Shown here in pieces: positions 47,445 to 60,016 of a stretch of DNA of 64,000 bases (the first letter of the stretch is position 1; each line of letters begins with the position of its first letter). The stretch lies in assembly GCA_023105745.1 (NCBI GenBank), contig JALGQZ010000002.1, positions 45,746,997 through 45,810,996 on the forward strand, written 5' to 3'. A program made the position numbers and the translations under genes. The notes beneath the pieces were generated by a model that did not search any database, was not told where the DNA came from, and worked only from the letters and a program-made list of their open reading frames with translations. Source of the stretch: Austropuccinia psidii. Taxonomy: Eukaryota > Basidiomycota > Pucciniomycetes > Pucciniales > Sphaerophragmiaceae.

Positions 47445-47929
47445 CCTTACATTTGGGGGCCTACCCATGATATTTACTTAAAAGACCTTTAAAAGAGATA
47501 TTCAAATTGGGCTTATCCAAGAATAAATTATATCTATAATTGGACATTATATAATAACTATATATTTATTGATTTTAAAAGCTATTCAGGGATTTGAAAA
47601 GCATTTGTACTATCTTACACATGGTTTTTCAAATTCTCAGAGTTACAAGAACTTTATTTGAGTGACTCTAGTTATTAAGAATAAAATTATAATATAAATA
47701 AATTTTAAAAAAAGGATCATCTTAATTTTTCTTTTATTCTTTAAAAATAAAACTATAAAAAAACTCAATAAAAAGAAGTCAGTTTTATTCCTTTTTAATC
47801 ATTTCTTGATTTATTTTATTTATTTCAAGATATAAAAGCAATTTTGACATGGAAATTGCCATATCTTATCACAAATACCACTTTTTATAAAGAAGACTTA
47901 TATTTATTTGTCTTTTTTATCCTTTGCAG

Positions 47930-50470
47930 ACAACCCAACAGAGGACAATCAAACAATTGTTGAGAGATTAGTAGAATATACTTGTCCAACCTCTCCAAAA
48001 CCTGTTTCTAATAATAAAAAAGAAAGCTAAGAAATTATTTCTTCCAGGACCCACTACTCAGGAATCCGAAGGTGAGTACTTCTCTTTGAATTTCCATAAA
48101 AAGAAATTTTAGTGTCCTGAAATCCTTTTCTCTTCTTATTTATGACTGATAGAAGATGATCCCAATACTCCATCTAATCAGATGGAGCTGGACTCAGAAG
48201 TAGAGTTGATCCCGTAAAAGGAAAAGGAAAGGGAAAAATACTCAGTGGAACAGAATCCACACAAGGAAGTGCCATATCCCAAAGGCAAGTCCCAGAAATT
48301 CCCATAATATCTGAACCAGAGTTGGAACTAAGTATGAGTAACTCCAACAGATATAAATCACATTCAGAGGGCTCAAATAGCCATTTATATGAGCCAGTAC
48401 AAGCGGTATTAAATGGTTTACAAAGACAAGTATTGGGAAATTTTGCCACAAATACACCAATAAGAGATGAATTCCTGGCACATCCCAGAAAAATTCCACA
48501 AAGAGGAGGAAATAGTGAAATACTCCAATGGATGGAATCGACTATCATCAAAACCTCAAATCAAATATATAAAGGATTACCATTTCAAAAAGAGGGAGGT
48601 AAGCAAGGAAGAAGCCCCGGTAGTTTCTACCAGAAACGCTCAATCCAACCAACCTCCCCAAGAAGGAATGAAGAACAAGAAGCAAAACTCAAGGAAACCA
48701 TATTCCCCAAGCTACAGGATTCCAAAAAAACAAAAATATGCCATGTAAAATGTCTTCAATATGGCCAGAACCTCAATAGAATTCAAGGACAAATAGAAAA
48801 AATAATGAGACAACCTCATTTCCCAAAAGAATAACTTTGTCTCCTGATGTTGTAAATACTTTAACAGAATTAAAAAATAGTATTTTACTTGTTAAAGACA
48901 TTAAAAATAGTTTATTATCTTTACAAGAAATAAATAATATCTTATTATATCTAACAAATATTGTTTTACAAAATGAAAAAGAAATTTATAATATTAATTT
49001 TATGGTGAAAATAATAAACCAAAAGGTTTTATTGAGAATAATCAGAAATTAATACAAGGATGGCAGTAATTGTATAAATAAATAAGAGATATCAAATAAA
49101 AAACTTTGAAAATTAATTATGACGTGAGTATTTATAATCTTACATTAAATTAAACAAATTAAATATTCCTGTTGAAAAATTTGAAGTAAAAACTTCATCA
49201 CCTCAGAAATTACTTCTAGACCATGTAGAAAAGTGTGATGAAGCAAGAATGAATCTCAAAAATGACATTCAAAGTGAAATAAGACTTATTACTGAAAAAA
49301 GCATACAATAAATGAGGCTAACTTAAATATGCAAAAGTTATCAACACAATTTTCTCATATAAGGGGTCCTGTTAAACCAAAAGAGTAAATAACAAATCCA
49401 TTAATAATAGACTTGAGTCATCAATACAATAACCAAGTCTTAATGAAGAAAGCACCACAGCTAAAAGAATGGCCAACATTCACAGGTGAAGGTGAATATT
49501 ACCATATGTCATTTATTAAAAAAATTGACATGTTACAAGAGGATTATGCAATACCAGAGGAATTAATCACTTCCAGATTACATTAATTGTTTGAAAAATC
49601 TACAAAAAGATGGTATTATGGCATATAACAAACAAATGGAAAAAAACCTGGTCTTGGTGGAAAAATGAAATAATCACCAAGTGGGAAAATGATTCCTGGA
49701 GGTACAACATACAAAATGCATTTGAAAATTTCTTTCTTTGACCCAGATAAAGATAAACCATTGACTTGGTTCCTAAAACAATTTGAAAGATTAAATGCAC
49801 TGTATCCAGAAATTTCACAGAAAATGGTGCATGTGAAAATGCCCAAGAAATGTGGAGGAAAACTAGAACATTCTCTAATAAGCAGGTGTATAGAAAAATG
49901 CCCCATAGAAGAGTATACTAATACATTAGAAGATATAGTGACAAGAACAAAAATTGGCAGAAAATGGAAAAATTGGACATTAAAAGCCCAAATAAGCCAC
50001 TTATCAAGAAATATAAACCAAAAGAACCTTTCAAACCCAATACACCCAACACTAATGAACAAAGAAAATGCCATAAATGTGGAGGTATTGGACACTTAGC
50101 AAAAAATTGCCTTAAAAAGGCCAAAATCAATTAAATTGTGGAAACATAAGACCAAACTGAAAAATAAGATGAATCTGATTCTGAAAAGGACACTGAATAA
50201 TCAGAAACTTCTGAAAGTGATGAGATTGATATAATTAATGCACAAACTAATAATATTGGTGTAGTATATGAAGTACTAGATGTAAATTCAAACCTACCAC
50301 AAGTTGAAACATTTGATACAAGCCTCATCAGCATACAAAATTCCAAACTGAATAGAAACAAACCAGCAAAAGGAATGGGATATACAGCTGGAAAATCAAG
50401 TATAAGCACCGTCATGGTTGAAAACCAAAAGGAAAAAGCAAGCTTAGATACAGGAGCATACTTTACCTGT
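47930..50470 (+). pseudogene. Element E gag ORF1/ORF2 and protease start
   Basis: ORF1 remnants lie in two frames at 48322-48834; the segment KPYSPSYRIPKKQKYAM matches ORF1 of D (YSQGYRIPKIQQDAM). ORF2 remnants follow: LKEWPTFTGEGEYYHM near 49470, KPLTWFLKQFERLNALYPE, and a zinc knuckle CHKCGGIGHLAKNC at about 50068-50110. Protease reaches ASLDTGAYFTC, where the solo LTR intervenes. A candidate 5' intron begins GTGAGTACTTC near 48071 and ends TGACTGATAG near 48153. Numerous stops. Confidence 0.7.
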
Positions 50471-52467
50471 TGTGGGAACTCCTCCTGTGTGGGATTAAAA
50501 TTAGGCAGTACCTGGAGGGGGAAATCACAGGTAACTAGTTTTAAATTGCTAAACACTCCTGTAACCAAGAGTGGCAAGGGTGTATTGCCTGCCCCTCCTA
50601 AAATACTGAACAAAATCTTCCTTGGAGCTCACAAGCCAAAATAAAATTAGTAAGTGGCTTTACAACTGCAGAAGACAAAATTCAGCAGTCTCAGATCAGA
50701 CCTATTCAATATATAATAATAAATTTAATGTCAGTAATTTGGTTGATTTTTTAGATTTAATGAAATACTTGTCTGTTTTAATTTTAATTTTATAGTGAAA
50801 TTGAGGTGATTTTTTTCTTCTTGGTTAAAAGTCCTTTTGTAAAATGTATTTTTAAGGTGTTCTGGAAAATTTGATGAGTGTTGATAAAGGTAATTTTGTT
50901 AAGGTAAAGTTAAAATAGAGTAAAAGAATTTTTTTAAAGGTTTGTTATCTCTTTAAGAGCGTTTAATAATAAGATAAAATTGTATTTGTAAAATTTAAGA
51001 GGTAAGATTCTTTGATATTGGATTTTTAAAGAGGTAAGTTATTTTTAATTCTTGATAAATGGTGTTAACCTTACTGGATAAAATATTTTAATGGAGTGGT
51101 AACCCTAATCTTGGGTACTGGATAATTTTTATTTTTATTTTAATAATAATAAGATTCCACTGAGCTTAGCTGCTGGGCAATCTTTAACACTATACTTCCA
51201 CTGAGCATAGCTACTGGGAAAGTAAAATTCACTATAATTTTCTGGACTACCTCCCAGGTGAGGGATGAATTATTCCTATGCTCCTATTTTGCAGTGGATA
51301 TAATGTGAATGGAATATAATTTTCATGGGGGAGATTTTGAAATTTGCGGGGAGAGAGCCCCTCTATTTATACCTTTTGGGATCCCAGGGGGCCCTCCATG
51401 GGAGCTTTCATTTTCCACTTTAATTCCTCTTTATTTCATCATGTGACTCTGTTTTTGGTGAAGACCTTTCTTGCATGGGTCAGGTGATTTAAGGTTTGGT
51501 GATAATATTTTCTCTGCACAGCCTCCATTAATCACATGATGGGTTTTTGGTGAATTAATTATGATATTATATTTCTGGATTTTACTTGCATTAATGAGGT
51601 GATTTCTTTTTGGCTGTGTATTTTTCTTGTGCATAGCATTTTTTTCTGTCACATGATATGCTGTTGGTGGGTGCAGTATCACATGATGACCTTGTATTTC
51701 CTTTGCATATGTTACTTTTAGGCTTGGTAGAAGTGGCTGTGTAATTAATGCAGGTTTCCTGGCTGTGTTCCTTCTTTTGAACTTTAAAATGAGGTCAGGT
51801 GATAATTTCTTTCACTGATGAATTAACTGTTTTTATGAGATGATGTGATTTTTGAGTTTGACACATGCTGTGCATGGTCATTTGGTTAGGTTTTAATTAA
51901 AATTGTGTACTTCATGCGGCTTGTTGGAACTAGCTTTGGTTTGCATGAGGTGATTAGTGGTATAAATAATTTTGATTCTGTTTTAAGGTTTCAAGTGGGG
52001 TTACTGTGGATTTAAGATAAGGTACTCCTGTGGCTGTGTTGTAAATGCATTGCAGGAATTCCATGGGCTTTAGCTTTTCATCATGTGACTTTTCTATGTT
52101 GAGTGCTAGGTTGCTGTGTAATTCATGCAGGTGTCCTTCTATTTCTGCATGAGTCCTGTGGCTATAAGGGGGTGTAAAGCTGGGTGGTGTGTGTAATATA
52201 AAGGGTGGTACCTTATTTGTTGTAGCTATTTTACTATATGTAGCTCTATTTTTACATATGCATAATGAAATTGAATAATTTACTTAAACCCATACACTGC
52301 TCTTTGGTGCCTGTTCCATGGCTTTATGAGTTAAATACAGCTTCTTGCTGTAAAATTGACTTTTTGGTGTAAAATTTGAGTGTAAGTCTGCCTGTAGGCT
52401 GGATTTACTGCTGTTATGGGGTACTATGAGCTTGAACCTGGTGAAAAAAATGGTATGGAATACCACA
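50471..52467 (-). mobile_element. Solo LTR of the element A family inside element E protease
   Basis: 1997 bp. It starts TGTGGGAACTCCTCC and ends TATGGAATACCACA, the same termini as the element A LTRs, and shares GGCAGTACC and GGGGGAAAT near the left end. The flanking duplication is 4 bp, CTGT (50467-50470 and 52468-52471). The E protease frame resumes right after it. Orientation matches element A, i.e. sense on minus. Confidence 0.88.
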
Positions 52468-55400
52468 CTGTGTTTGTTAGGATTATTTGAAAACAATTAT
52501 ATAAGATTGGGATGAAAAACGTATACCAATACAAGGGGTTAAATTTTGTAGTGCAAGTGAAAGCATGAATCCCCTTGGAATTATTGACTTAAAACTAATT
52601 TATCCTAACCCTTCCTAGTGTATAAGAGTGAAAGTACAGTTTTTAGTAATATAAAACTGTACTAGTAACAATTTTATACTTAGAAACTATTACTTATCAA
52701 TTTATGGCATAGATATCTCTGATCAAAAAGACAGATGTTTTACCATAGGAGACATTAAGAGGCATAAATCTTGTTTTTTAAATAACAAAAAAATACAGTT
52801 AGAAAAAATGAAGAGAATAGCCCATAAAATATTCTTTCATAAGAGAACAACTTAATGAAGCAGAATTAAATCAATAATTAACAGAAAAATGAAAGAAAGA
52901 TTTATTGACCTCTTATTTAAATACAAAAAGCCTTTGCAACTGATAAAGAACCATTAGGTGCAATAATTGTACATTAAGTAGACATTATTCTTAATGTAGA
53001 AAAGCCCTATCCAACTCTACTAAGAAGACCAGCTTACCCAGCCATCCCAAGAGCTAGAGAAGCCTTGGAGATACACATTAAATAATGAATGGACCTTAGA
53101 GTATTGAGAAAGGTAGGACATAATGAGCAAGTAGAAGTCTCTAAGCCTGTCATTATAACCTGGAACAATGGAAAATAAAGGATTGTAAGGGACTTGAGAT
53201 CTTTAAACACCTATACTAACCCTGACAGGCATCCAATACCCAGAATCCATGAGACATTAACACAATTGTCACAGGGTAGGTTCATTACATCCATGGATGC
53301 TCTAAAAGGTTTTCACCAAAATGTCTTAACAGAAAATTCCAAGAAACTACTGAGGATAATAGTTCACTTTGGAATATATGAATACTTAATAATTCCATTT
53401 GGTATAAAAATGCACCTTCCCATCATCAAAGAAAGATGAATACCAGATTTTCTGACGAATTATCAGAAGGATGGTTAATTATCTACATTGATGATATCAT
53501 AGTTTTCTTAGAAACTTGGGAAAGTAATTTAACAAGACAAGAGAGAGTCTTTCAAAAAATAGTACAAGTAACTATGAAGATTTCCTTGATAAAGTGTCAT
53601 TTTTCATACAGTGAACTGAAATCACTATGACATGTTATATCTGGACTAAGTTTGGGCATATATAAAAACAAAGTAGCAGCAGTACTACTGAAACTAATTT
53701 GGCAGACCAAAAAAGTAATACAATCATTTCTAGGTTTTGCTGGTTATTACAGACAGCATATAACACATTTTGAAATAATTTCCAAATCCTTGTACAAGCA
53801 CTGTGACCAACGGGCAGTCTATGAAATAATTGAAGAAAGGTTTAAAGCATATGAGTAATTGGAAAATTCCCTCACAAATGCCCCATTTCTTCTAATGCCA
53901 GATTTGAAACTACCTTTCAAGCTTTACATTGATGCTTATGTAGAAGTACTAGGTGCTTAACTACACCAGACACAAATCAACCATGATAAACCTGATGAAG
54001 GACCACTTTACTTCAATTTAAGAAAAATTAATCCAACAGAAGCAAGATATGGATCAGGCAATCTGGAATGTCTTTTCCTAGTGCAAGATTTAGAAAAATT
54101 ACACTATTTCTTGGATGGAACAGTGTTTGATGTGATAACAGACTGTAATGCTGTAAAATATTTACTGAAGATGAAGACATCAAATAGACACATGCTGATA
54201 TGGAAAATTTTTATCCAGGAATATGGAGGAAATATGACTAGAGCTCATAAATCTGAAAGTATTCATAAAAGCTCATATGGTCTCAGAAGATGGGCTTTAG
54301 CAAATACACCTGAAACCCCAGCATGGGTACCACAGGAAGAGCATCATATAGAAGGCTTATGTGTCACAGATTTTGGCACAGAGTTCTTTAACCAAGTTGA
54401 AGGAAGCTATGAAATGGACAAGAAATTTAATATCTGACTCCAAATTCTAATGAAAGACTGTAAAGACCCATCACTTTCATCCAAACTAGATGAAATATGG
54501 AAAAAAGAATATGATGAAGGAATATTCCACCTCCTTGATGGAATCCTCTATCATAGGACTAAAAATACATTTTTTGTGGCTTTAACATATAGAACTCTGA
54601 TAAACACTATACTACAAGAATTTCATGATAGTTTTTCATAGGGACATGTCTCAGAAGACAGGACACTAGAGAGAGTAAAAACCTGCTCCTAATGGCCAAA
54701 TTGGAGAAAATATGTTCCAGAATACTGCCAAACCTGTGACAGATTCCAAAAAGAAAACAGAGACACAGGCAAGAAATTTGGAATGATGATCCAAATCCAA
54801 GAACCAAAATCCCCATGGGAAATAGCTCACATGGATTGGGTAACAGCCTTACCTCCAGGAGGAGACAGAAGCTATAATGCATGCCCAGTATTAGTTGACA
54901 GGTAAAGCAAAACTGCAATACTCTTACCATGTCACAAAGAGGACAAAGCTATGGAGACAGCCATAATGATATGGAATAAATTTATTAGCCATACAGGACT
55001 ATTACAAAATATCATAAGTGACAGAGACCCAAAATTAACCTCGGCATTATGGACAAACCTCCATAACTTGTTTGGAACAAAGTTATCATTCTCCACAGCC
55101 TATCACCCCCAAACTGATGCTCTGGCATAAGGAATGATACAAACCCTAGAAGATATGATAATAAGATTCTGTGCTTATGGTCTAGAATTAAAAGATTCTG
55201 ATGGCTTTACCCATGCTTGGTGTACCTTATTACCAGCCCTTGAGCTGGACTAGAAATAATCAATCCACTCTTCAACTGGAAAAACACCAGCAATGTTAAA
55301 AAATAGGTTTGAATGAAAGACCTCCATATGATACTCTTAAAAAGGACTTAGTGGATATACATCCAACAACAAGTAGCTTCAAAATGATGCTTGAAGAAGA

Positions 55401-55980
55401 AAGACATCATGCAAACAGATGTATGCAAGATTCTTGCAAGTATGCAAAAGAAAGATGGGACAAAATTCATGAACCACCTAACTTCAAAATAGTAGACTTG
55501 TTCTTAGTATCAGCTCTTAATTTTAATAATATCAAAGGCCCAAAGAAATTTAAAGATTCCTTTTCAGTACCATTCATGATAAAAGCACTACATGGACCTA
55601 ATCCTGTGCAGCTACAACTCACAGGTGAATTAATGAATGAACATTCAACATCCCTGTAAGCCAGATGGAACCTTATGGCTCAAGTGAAAAAGAGGTATTT
55701 ACCCTAAGAAATAAACCAACACTTGAAATTCCCCCTCTAGAGGAATGCAAAGAAAGGAAAAATGTAAAAGTCCTTAAAGAAAAGAATCTAGAAACAAAAA
55801 ATAAAGAGAATACCTTGTGAGGTATAGAGCCCCAAATCAAGAATATTAATGCCTACTTGAGGAATATATAGCCATTTCTGATGAGCTACTAAGATGGTTC
55901 AAAAATAAGATAAAACCTGGAGAATAGAAAATTTAAGCATTATTGAGCTTCAAGACAAAGAACATCTAATGAAGAGGTAG
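52468..55980 (+). pseudogene. Element E protease end, RT, RNase H, integrase
   Basis: The protease end (YYLSIYGIDI) leads to RT: RSLNTYTNPDRHPIPRI, FITSMDALKGFHQN, and an intact YIDD at 53483-53494. RNase H has LPFKLYIDA and [12 protein letters not shown]. Integrase has CDRFQKENRDTG, where one zinc-finger cysteine is changed (CDRCQK in B). HMDWVTALPP, ISDRDPKLTS and TDALA-stop follow. At least ten stops or shifts are scattered over the frame. Only three CpG dinucleotides occur in 53041-55680. Confidence 0.8.
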
Positions 55981-56032
55981 GACAGTGGATGATAACCTAA
56001 TTAGCTATATCAGATTTTGGTACATTTTTTTT

Positions 56033-56045
56033 GTGGTAGGGAATT
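56033..56045 (+). promoter_or_regulatory. Element E polypurine tract
   Basis: GTGGTAGGGAATT directly precedes the 3' LTR start TGAGCCTTTGAG, mirroring element B (GGTGGGAGGGAACG then TGAGCCTTGAGG). Confidence 0.6.
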
Positions 56046-57124
56046 TGAGCCTTTGAGATATGACCACATATCCAAAAATGTCACAAGAAAACTTTACAAT
56101 AATTATTCTTTTAAAATAATTGTCTTAAAATAAGTGAAAATGCCATAAATAGGCATGCATTCTTAATTAACTTAGATTCCAATTATTAATCATTTGAAAT
56201 AAATTACACCATTAGATTCCCCATGATAAACTACACATATATCATTTTTATGGCATATCTGTAAAATCAATAATTAATGAATAATAAGTAAAAATACCAT
56301 AAAAAATACATCAATTCTTATTTATCTCAGAAGCCAATGAAACAACATTTGAAATAGATTGCCACATGGGATTTTCCATGAAAAACTACACATATGAAAT
56401 CTTTATGTCATATTTGTCAAGTCAATACTTAAGAAAATAACCTGAATATATGCACTTTTATGGTCAGTGCATATATTCATGGTTTCTAGCTCATATATTT
56501 TAAAATGCACATGAGAAATATTTAATCTAAAAGCAAAGATCCAACATAATTACTTCAAGAATAAATATATAAAATTTACTTTACAAGCTATAAACAAGGT
56601 TATAACTTGTGAGGGTTTGTTCAATAAAATTGCTATAGCTGTTGACCACTTTGTTTTGAAGTTAGTCCAAGAATGAAGAAAAGTAGATATTCAGGCTCCA
56701 CTATATTATATGTGAATAATGACGTATTTTTTTCATTATATTCAAGTTACAATCCCTTGAGCTCATGGCTTAAAGTTTAAAATAGTGAATTTTGACAGAA
56801 AAGATGAGTAACAAGAAAAATAATCAAAAATAGAATTTTTGATTATTTAATGAAATTCTCTTCAACTTTTGATCATTACATGTTAAGCTATCATGATAAA
56901 CTCTCTAATTGGCTGTAACGTTTATAACTTGAAAGTTATTAATGATCAAAGTTTAAGCTTGAAATTGATAATTTATGATCACTCACTGTAATCTTTTTTG
57001 AGTTTTATAGCTATATAAGTAATAAAACTGGTGAATACTATTAGTTCATGATTAAGACTAATAAATTCCACAGCTTCTAGGATTCTTCCAAGCCTATGAT
57101 GTCATCAAACTTACAGTTATAGTG
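56046..57124 (+). repeat. Element E 3' LTR, interrupted by element D
   Basis: Starts TGAGCCTTTGAGATATG and runs to GTTATAGTG. At 57125 the element D LTR begins. The 5' LTR of E continues this sequence with ATAACTC, confirming that D was inserted into this LTR. Confidence 0.78.
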
Positions 57125-58881
57125 TGATCCTTAGAGGTATTTTCATATACCCAAAAGACCACAAATAATAAAATAGATTTGTTTATATTGTCAAAATATA
57201 AATAAAATATAAATATAAATTTATCTATGAAAATGAACATTTAATTATAATTTAAAATTAAGATTACTTTGAATTGTAAATTTGTGAAAACACATTTTTA
57301 CTTAAAAAAAATGAGTAAAAATGAATTTTCACCAAAAATACCAAAATCAAAATATTTTTTGAAAAACATTAGATAAGAATTATCAGAACTTTGTATCCTA
57401 CAAATAAAGTTATGAAAATTGTTCTACCATTGGACTCCTCATAAAAAATAAGGTGGGGTCACCTCTGGGTAAAATTTCTGTAACTCAACTCTAAATAAGC
57501 TTAAATTAAGTTCTTAGTATTTTCTGTACAAAAGTTGGAAATCCTCAAAACCTTAATTTAATTCACACCACATGTGGTGTTAAACATCAATCTTTGTGTT
57601 AAAATTGAGGTGTTTTGTGTAGCTCAGAAGTTATGAAGAATTGAAGTATTTTCAATTGAAATGTCAAAATGTGCGCGTGTATTACATAAGTCAACTTTAG
57701 TTTACATATGAGGTGTCAATTATTACAGTAATTGTATTGAAAAACCCAATTGAATTACTTATTTAAATTACAAGTATAATATATGATGAGGAATTAAAGG
57801 AAAAATAAATTGGAAAGATTAATTTGGGGGGGAAGGAATGTTAGCTCTAAGGGGGAACCAGACCTTCAAAGTCCTTTCTGACAGGCATAAGATGGCAAAA
57901 TCAATGCAAAATTTCATCACTTTTACCCTGGCATTAAGTCACAGGGTCTGTGACTCAATTGATGATGAGGCTTTGATACCAACAAGGGAAGTTTTAACTG
58001 TTGCCAAGAGGGCAAACCTACCCTTAAGCTAAGACAACCTTATTAAAAGAAATTTCAACTGGCTTCTACGCCTCTTACACACATTATGACGTGTTTTGAA
58101 GGCTCTAGACCAGGTATTACTATGGTAATGGCTGATTTAAGGGTCTAAAATGGCTAAAACCAGCCTTTTTTTGGTCTAAACCAGAGTTCAATGATGCCAT
58201 AATTGGCTTTTCTGTTTTCAGAGTGTTTTCCACGACTCACAAGAGTAAACTTTACTTTTGGAGTAAGAAAATTGATGGCTATAAAAGAATTCCTTCTTTG
58301 CTGCACTTTTCTCTTCATGTTAAAATCTTTTCCTTTTAGAATTAGCTTAAACACTGTTAAACCAATTGATAAAAGATTAGAAACACCTTCTTTTAATAAT
58401 TTTAAACCTTTTAGCTTTGTGAAAAAATCATTATAGTCACTTTTTGTAATTCTTATATTCATTTTTACCCTTGAACCACCCCATAAGTTAATCAAAGCAT
58501 CTTTCATCACTGTAAGCTTTGTCAATTTGTTTACAAATTCACTCTGGTCACTTTTGGCTGTGTTTCATTTTTAATAATATTTTAGAAGACTTTGTTCTTT
58601 AATTAATTTCTTGCAGTTCTTTGCTCAATCAATACCAATTGAAATTTCTTTTGTAGCCTTGAATATCTCTTGTAGAGTATTTTTGGATAAATGTTTATTG
58701 TTGGTAAAACAATAAATCTTTATAATATTATTGTGTCATTCTTATAAAGTTCAAAACAATAAATTTGGCGTGTTTTCTCTTAAACATTCTATTTCATACT
58801 ATTTTTAATCAAATTTTTGGCTTATACAAATTTTGAGGACAGGAAAAGTACTTGATTTCCAATCAAAGTTTCATATCCACA
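57125..58881 (+). repeat. Element D 5' LTR
   Basis: 1757 bp from TGATCCTTAGAGG (TGAGCC in the sister copy) to TTTCATATCCACA. It matches the solo LTR at 44210-45990 in inverted orientation. Confidence 0.85.
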
Positions 58882-59356
58882 CCTGGAATTTGTGGGCCCA
58901 GCCATGATATTTTACCTGTGAAATAATCATTACTCTTTTTAAATATTTTTTTTGTATATTGAAAATCTTAAAAACATATAAAGAATACTTATAACTCAAA
59001 AAATACATGAAAAATAGAAGATTTCATATTATAAGTGAGGCTTTCTTTTTCATTTCTCTTTTGAAAAAATCTTTTTTTACTTAATAAATTGGCTTTTTCA
59101 TTTATTTGAGTGTCTGACAACGTGGTAAGACAAGAAAATATTGAAACAGCATCAACAGTAACCAGAATTATTCCTGCAAGTACTGTTAATTCTGACCATA
59201 ATAGTACATTATTATAGCTCAGAATAATCAATCAGAGCCAATTTCTTCTGAATTGATTAACTTGGATATAAGTAATACTCTCCAGAAAGCAAAAGATTTG
59301 GCCAATAGTAAGTTTTTGACATAAAATTACTATTTCTAAGCTTTTTAATCATAAAT
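58882..59356 (+). other. Element D leader
   Basis: Begins CCTGGAATTTGTGGGCCC then AGCCATG, a diverged form of the leader motif in B and E. A GTAAGT at about 59308, 50 bp before the ORF1 ATG, could be a leader splice donor. No coding region is seen. Confidence 0.5.
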
Positions 59357-60016
59357 ATGCCTTCAACCAGATCAGGAGCCATCTATAACCCCTCAAGCAG
59401 CTCCCAAAAAGGTCATAGACATTATCATGACAGAAGCCAATCATTTAAAGAAGGACAAGGGTCAGTGGATGACTCCCAGAGTAAAAAATTAATTCATTCT
59501 GAAGCTTATAATACTTTTTTACCTTCAAACAGAGCTTACATCGCCACAAGAAGCCTCCGTGGACATATACAAAGCCAGCCAGAAGGCCTAAAACAATGCA
59601 TTTCAGCACAAAGAGTACCAGATCCTTGCAGATCTGTGGAAAAACTGCATGAATTCTTACCTGACTGTGAGAATATTCCTGGGCCATCCCAACACTTGAA
59701 AGTTACTCAATGGATGGAATCCATTGTAGGAAAAGAAAAACATGATGCTTTTGACAGCAGAATGGAGGAAAAACAACCCTCCACCACACAAGCAAGTGCC
59801 AAAGACAGCCCCAGTAGCCAGCAGCACTCCAACATGAAAAAGCAGCCACAAGCTCAGAAAAAAGGCAAAGGCAAGGCACCAGCCACAAACCCTTACAGCC
59901 AGGGTTACAGAATCCCAAAGATTCAGCAGGATGCCATGGAAAATGTACTTCAGATGACCAGAACAATGATGGAATTACAGAAAAAGGAGGAAGCCATATT
60001 AAAGTATCAGAAATGA
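59357..60016 (+). CDS. Element D ORF1
   Basis: An intact 219-codon frame from ATG (MPSTRSGAIYNPSSSSQKG). It is serine/glutamine-rich, then basic (KKGKGKAPATNPYSQGYRIP), ending in a short helix (MENVLQMTRTMMELQKKEE). Its C-terminal third matches element B ORF1. Its stop TGA overlaps the next ATG (ATGA at 60013-60016). It is probably the first Gag-region protein. Confidence 0.75.
   Translation: MPSTRSGAIYNPSSSSQKGHRHYHDRSQSFKEGQGSVDDSQSKKLIHSEAYNTFLPSNRAYIATRSLRGHIQSQPEGLKQCISAQRVPDPCRSVEKLHEFLPDCENIPGPSQHLKVTQWMESIVGKEKHDAFDSRMEEKQPSTTQASAKDSPSSQQHSNMKKQPQAQKKGKGKAPATNPYSQGYRIPKIQQDAMENVLQMTRTMMELQKKEEAILKYQK

Larger units (their letters stand above)
46406..57124 (+). mobile_element. Element E: degenerate Ty3-like retrotransposon
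   Basis: Plus orientation, same lineage as B and D. The 5' LTR remnant (46406-47444) matches the 3' LTR remnant from 56948 on and lacks the first ~900 bp. Gag lies in pieces at 48322-50470, then a solo LTR, then protease-RT-RNase H-integrase at 52468-55980, a polypurine tract, and a 3' LTR cut at 57124 by element D. It carries by far the most stops of the elements here, so I infer it is the oldest. Confidence 0.82.

Noticed and set aside
48174..50613. Hydrophobic minus-strand frames resembling membrane proteins
   Set aside because: Antisense of element E gag; the hydrophobicity comes from the complement of lysine/glutamate codons.
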